A stretch of 5,423 nt of DNA from Bacteroidales bacterium (lineage in GTDB: Bacteria; Bacteroidota; Bacteroidia; Bacteroidales; UBA10428), in the NCBI GenBank assembly GCA_016935595.1, contig JAFGQQ010000005.1, positions 1 to 5,423 on the forward strand, read 5' to 3'. The notes beneath the pieces are model-generated. The model did not search any database and had not been told where the DNA came from. It saw only the letters and a list, made by a program, of their open reading frames with translations. Made by a program: the position numbers and the translations under genes. Numbering within the stretch: position 1 is the first letter of the stretch; the number at the start of each line of letters is the position of its first letter. This document shows, one piece after another, positions 4,382 through 5,423 of this stretch.

Positions 4382-5423
4382 GTGTAAAATTAGATTTAAA
4401 ACCGATTTCACTGCCCGGATTAAAAACCGAAAGGCCATTGGTCATTTCAGGCCCATGCAGTGCAGAAAGTGAAGAACAGGTAATGTTAACTGCAAAAAAC
4501 CTTGCAAAACACGGATTCCAGGTTTTTCGAGCAGGAATATGGAAACCCCGAACAAGGCCGAATTCATTTGAAGGACATGGTTCAAAAGCCCTTCCATGGA
4601 TGAAAAAAGTAAAAGAAGAAACAGGAATGTACACTGCCACAGAAGTTGCAAATGTGAAACATGTTTTTGAAGCTTTGAAACACGGAATAGATATTCTTTG
4701 GATAGGTGCCCGAACAACTGCAAATCCATTTGCAGTGCAGGAAATTGCCGATGCACTTGAAGGTGTTGATGTCCCGGTATTGGTTAAAAATCCGATAAAT
4801 CCCGATGCTGAACTTTGGATTGGCGCATTGGAACGCCTTAATATAGCAGGGATAAAACAATTGGCTGCTATTCACCGTGGCTTTTCCAGCGCTGAAAAAG
4901 GTATATACAGAAACCCTCCCCAATGGCAAATTCCAATTGAACTAAAAAGACGCATTCCTGATCTTCCAATGATTGTTGACCCAAGTCACATTTGCGGGTC
5001 ATGGGAAAGATTATTTGAAATATCTCAAAAAGCAATGGACCTTAACTTTGACGGCCTTATTATTGAATCGCACATAAATCCGGAAGAAGCATGGAGTGAT
5101 GCAAAACAGCAAATCACACCCGATGAATTAAAATCACTGGTTGAAAAACTGGTTTTACGTAAAGCCGATATCGCAGATGACCAAAAAGTAACTTTAGAAG
5201 AATTACGAACCCAGATTGATAAATTTGATGATGAAATAATGAGTATTTTTGAAAAAAGAATGAAAATTGCAGATGAGATAGGGAAGTATAAAAAAACGAA
5301 TAATATTACCATTCTACAGACTAAACGCTGGGACGAAATACTCACCAAACGTATAAGCGAAGGTAATATGAAAGGTTTAGGTGCGGAATTTATTACCCGC
5401 ATTTTCAGGGCAATTCACCAGGA
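4378..5423 (+). CDS. aroF: DAHP synthase-chorismate mutase fusion (3' end outside window)
   Basis: Bifunctional enzyme. The N-terminal DAHP synthase condenses phosphoenolpyruvate with erythrose 4-phosphate, the first shikimate step; the C-terminal AroQ-type chorismate mutase turns chorismate into prephenate. The 348 visible residues run off the right edge in frame. The DAHP synthase (type I-beta/KDO8P-like) covers about 15-262: SGPCSAES at 24-31 (metal ligand Cys27), RAGIWKPRTRP at 51-61, ARTTANP at 111-117, VKNPINPD at 136-143, AAIHRGFS at 163-170, DPSH at 201-204 (His204), IIESH at 228-232 (Glu230) and WSDAKQQ at 239-245 (Asp241). The mutase begins near 272, with LEELRTQID (Arg277), EKRMKIADEIGKYKK (Arg294, Lys305) and Arg317 matching E. 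coli Arg11, Arg28, Lys39 and Arg51. The C-terminal helix is cut off. C-terminal mutase fusions of this layout are known in Porphyromonas and Prevotella, where prephenate is an inhibitor. The ATG lies in an ATGA overlap with the aminotransferase gene. Confidence 0.95.
   Translation, partial: MSVKLDLKPISLPGLKTERPLVISGPCSAESEEQVMLTAKNLAKHGFQVFRAGIWKPRTRPNSFEGHGSKALPWMKKVKEETGMYTATEVANVKHVFEALKHGIDILWIGARTTANPFAVQEIADALEGVDVPVLVKNPINPDAELWIGALERLNIAGIKQLAAIHRGFSSAEKGIYRNPPQWQIPIELKRRIPDLPMIVDPSHICGSWERLFEISQKAMDLNFDGLIIESHINPEEAWSDAKQQITPDELKSLVEKLVLRKADIADDQKVTLEELRTQIDKFDDEIMSIFEKRMKIADEIGKYKKTNNITILQTKRWDEILTKRISEGNMKGLGAEFITRIFRAIHQ

Noticed and set aside
4278..4929. Three overlapping open frames on the - strand (4278-4640, 4442-4756, 4582-4929)
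   Set aside because: All are antisense to the aminotransferase 3' end and the DAHP synthase domain, which show every expected motif on the + strand.
5025..5402. Open frame of 125 codons on the - strand
   Set aside because: It is antisense to the end of DAHP synthase and the chorismate mutase domain. Its Ser/Ile-rich translation is a typical reverse-strand shadow.
2358..5423. Possible novel defence or mobile system in the right half
   Set aside because: All three proteins are clearly aromatic amino acid biosynthesis enzymes by their motifs, and there are no transposon ends, recombinases or tRNA genes in the window.

Overview
The window looks like a chromosomal segment of a Bacteroidota bacterium. 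It is AT-rich, its start codons lack a recognisable Shine-Dalgarno sequence, two upstream regions carry Bacteroidota-type -7 boxes (TAnnTTTG), and it holds the prephenate dehydratase / aminotransferase / DAHP synthase-chorismate mutase gene order that I associate with this phylum. I cannot place it at genus level from the sequence alone.

Layout. At 23-265 (+) is a small protein of unknown function. Converging on it is a single-domain malic enzyme (331-1626, -) with its own promoter-like region at about 1646-1672. The stretch 1627-2215 has no intact gene. It holds that promoter, the decayed 5' part of a RhuM-family gene (about 1769-2037, with nonsense and frameshift lesions), an AT-rich spacer and a promoter-like box at 2181-2188. 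From 2216 to the window end runs an aromatic amino acid operon on the + strand: a 21-residue Phe-rich leader peptide (2216-2281), a strong intrinsic terminator (2312-2342), prephenate dehydratase (2358-3221), a PLP aminotransferase (3218-4381) and a DAHP synthase-chorismate mutase fusion (4378 to beyond the right edge). Both junctions between the structural genes are 4-base ATGA overlaps.

How it works together. The fusion enzyme covers entry into the shikimate pathway and chorismate to prephenate. Prephenate dehydratase makes phenylpyruvate, and the aminotransferase can convert that to phenylalanine. The most interesting element is the leader. Eight of its 21 codons are Phe and two are Tyr, and it sits just ahead of a terminator whose 5' arm can alternatively pair with GGGGCT at 2282-2287, immediately after the leader stop codon. 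This is the architecture of classical ribosome-mediated transcription attenuation (as in E. coli pheL-pheA), here in a Bacteroidota operon that also carries the pathway's first enzyme. The leader is too short for ordinary gene callers and is easily overlooked.
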